Of a stretch of DNA of 64,000 bases, positions 63,739-64,000 are shown piece after piece. Both the position numbers and the translations under genes were made by a program. The notes beneath the pieces are model-generated. The model was not told where the DNA came from. It made no database searches and worked only from the letters and a program-made list of their open reading frames with translations. Each line of letters opens with the position of its first letter. Position 1 is the first letter of the stretch. The DNA is from Maccoyibacter intestinihominis (GTDB taxonomy: Bacteria; Bacillota; Clostridia; Lachnospirales; Lachnospiraceae), in assembly GCF_040096355.1 (NCBI RefSeq), contig NZ_JBBMEX010000003.1, positions 154,454 through 218,453 on the forward strand, read 5' to 3'.

Positions 63739-63767
63739 TTGAATAAATATTACGATATTGTTACAAT
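63739..63767 (+). promoter_or_regulatory. Promoter of the 23-codon micro-ORF
   Basis: -35 TTGAAT (63739-63744), 17-bp spacer, -10 TACAAT (63762-63767). The region 63507-63738 shows no gene that I can support. Confidence 0.65.
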
Positions 63768-63815
63768 TCTTTTGTCAGCTGATACAAATACATTTCAAAT
63801 AAGGAGGACGAAACT

Positions 63816-63887
63816 ATGTGTTTAAAATTCAATAGCTGTTCCGAGTTATTTAACGCAATCTGCAAATATTTTAACCTCGGTTGTTAA
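63816..63887 (+). CDS. Cys-containing micro-peptide, 23 residues
   Basis: An AAGGAGG site lies eight bases ahead of ATG 63816. The peptide begins MCLKFNSCSELFNAIC and ends ...NLGC, with Cys at 2, 8, 16 and 23, and Phe/Leu/Ile between. The promoter, strong ribosome site and a following hairpin plus terminator argue that it is expressed. It could be a leader peptide for a gene right of the window, a small membrane-active or signalling peptide, or a toxin. The sequence does not decide. Confidence 0.6.
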   Translation: MCLKFNSCSELFNAICKYFNLGC

Positions 63888-63900
63888 TGGATCATAGAAC

Positions 63901-63973
63901 AGCCCCGGCGTATGCCGGGGCTACAGACTGTAGACAAAGCGCTCCGAGAAATCATGTTTCTCGGAGCCTTTTT
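63901..63973 (+). terminator. Hairpin plus rho-independent terminator after the micro-ORF
   Basis: The stem AGCCCCGGC / GCCGGGGCT (63901-63922) has a GTAT loop and no T-run. It is followed by GCTCCGAGAAA / TTTCTCGGAGC (63941-63967) with CTTTTTC. The second is a proper terminator. Confidence 0.8.
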
Positions 63974-64000
63974 CTATCACTATAAAGATGTTTGGGTTTA

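Noticed and set aside
63472..63825. 117-residue plus-strand open frame
   Set aside because: It has no ribosome site, an unlikely hydrophobic/aromatic composition, and it overlaps the ZIP promoter and the micro-ORF promoter.

Overview
The window reads as a low-GC, strictly anaerobic Firmicute of the Lachnospiraceae type (Roseburia/Agathobacter-like). The grounds are AGGAGG-type ribosome sites, very short intergenic gaps, a serC-serA-DUF1015 cluster, leuB-ilvD-ilvB and yajC-tgt neighbourhoods, Tn916-type integrase debris and gut-Clostridia style small genes. The genus is an inference. Nearly everything is on the minus strand, so 'downstream' mostly means lower coordinates. No tRNA, rRNA or CRISPR array was seen.

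Layout. (1) 1-8.8 kb is a scrap zone: an edge-truncated unknown gene, a collapsed tyrosine integrase with a small excisionase-like gene, a GNAT operon, TetR and AraC-type regulators, a broken NUDIX gene overlapped by an HNH nuclease, a PAS protein and a YaiI/YqxD protein. (2) 8.9-40.4 kb is one uninterrupted, one-direction array of 20 genes. It starts from a consensus promoter at about 40.45 kb with a small HTH gene and a complete type 1 BREX set: brxA, brxB, brxC, pglX, pglZ and brxL. Three accessory genes sit within the set: a PD-(D/E)XK-like protein, an AlbA_2/GHKL protein and a DUF2971 protein. It runs on without a break into a second module: an LRR protein, a PH/GRAM-like protein, a kinase/vWA/PP2C triad (TerY-P-like), a transglutaminase-like protease, a 1639-residue SMC/Rad50-like ATPase, a DUF2791 (BrxD-type) ATPase, a stand-alone RNA-polymerase alpha-CTD-like protein and an SF1 helicase cut off just after motif Ia. 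(3) 40.6-45.9 kb holds small stress or toxin-type operons: vWA/HicA-like/zinc-ribbon membrane protein, and zinc-ribbon-MazF fusion/HTH. Their two promoters carry the same GTCGC-N7-GCGAC element. (4) 45.9-64 kb is mostly chromosomal housekeeping: rsgA-like, mscS, DUF1015, serA, serC, ilvB, ilvD, leuB, yajC, tgt, aroC, a transaldolase and a ZIP transporter. It is mixed with decaying genes.

How the parts work together. In BREX, PglX methylates host DNA and BrxC, PglZ and BrxL with BrxA and BrxB carry out phage exclusion. The adjoining kinase/phosphatase/vWA triad looks like a phosphorylation switch coupled to a DNA-processing set (SMC-like ATPase, DUF2791 ATPase, helicase). The single direction and the 0-75 nt gaps suggest co-expression as one composite defence island. 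The helicase truncation at its distal end suggests that the second module is eroding.

The clearest regulatory discovery is at 62.4-62.6 kb. A 38-codon leader peptide has four consecutive Cys codons and mutually exclusive terminator and antiterminator pairing. It lies behind a consensus promoter and upstream of the ruins of an amino-acid ABC transporter. A second promoter-driven Cys-containing micro-ORF of 23 codons lies near the right edge.
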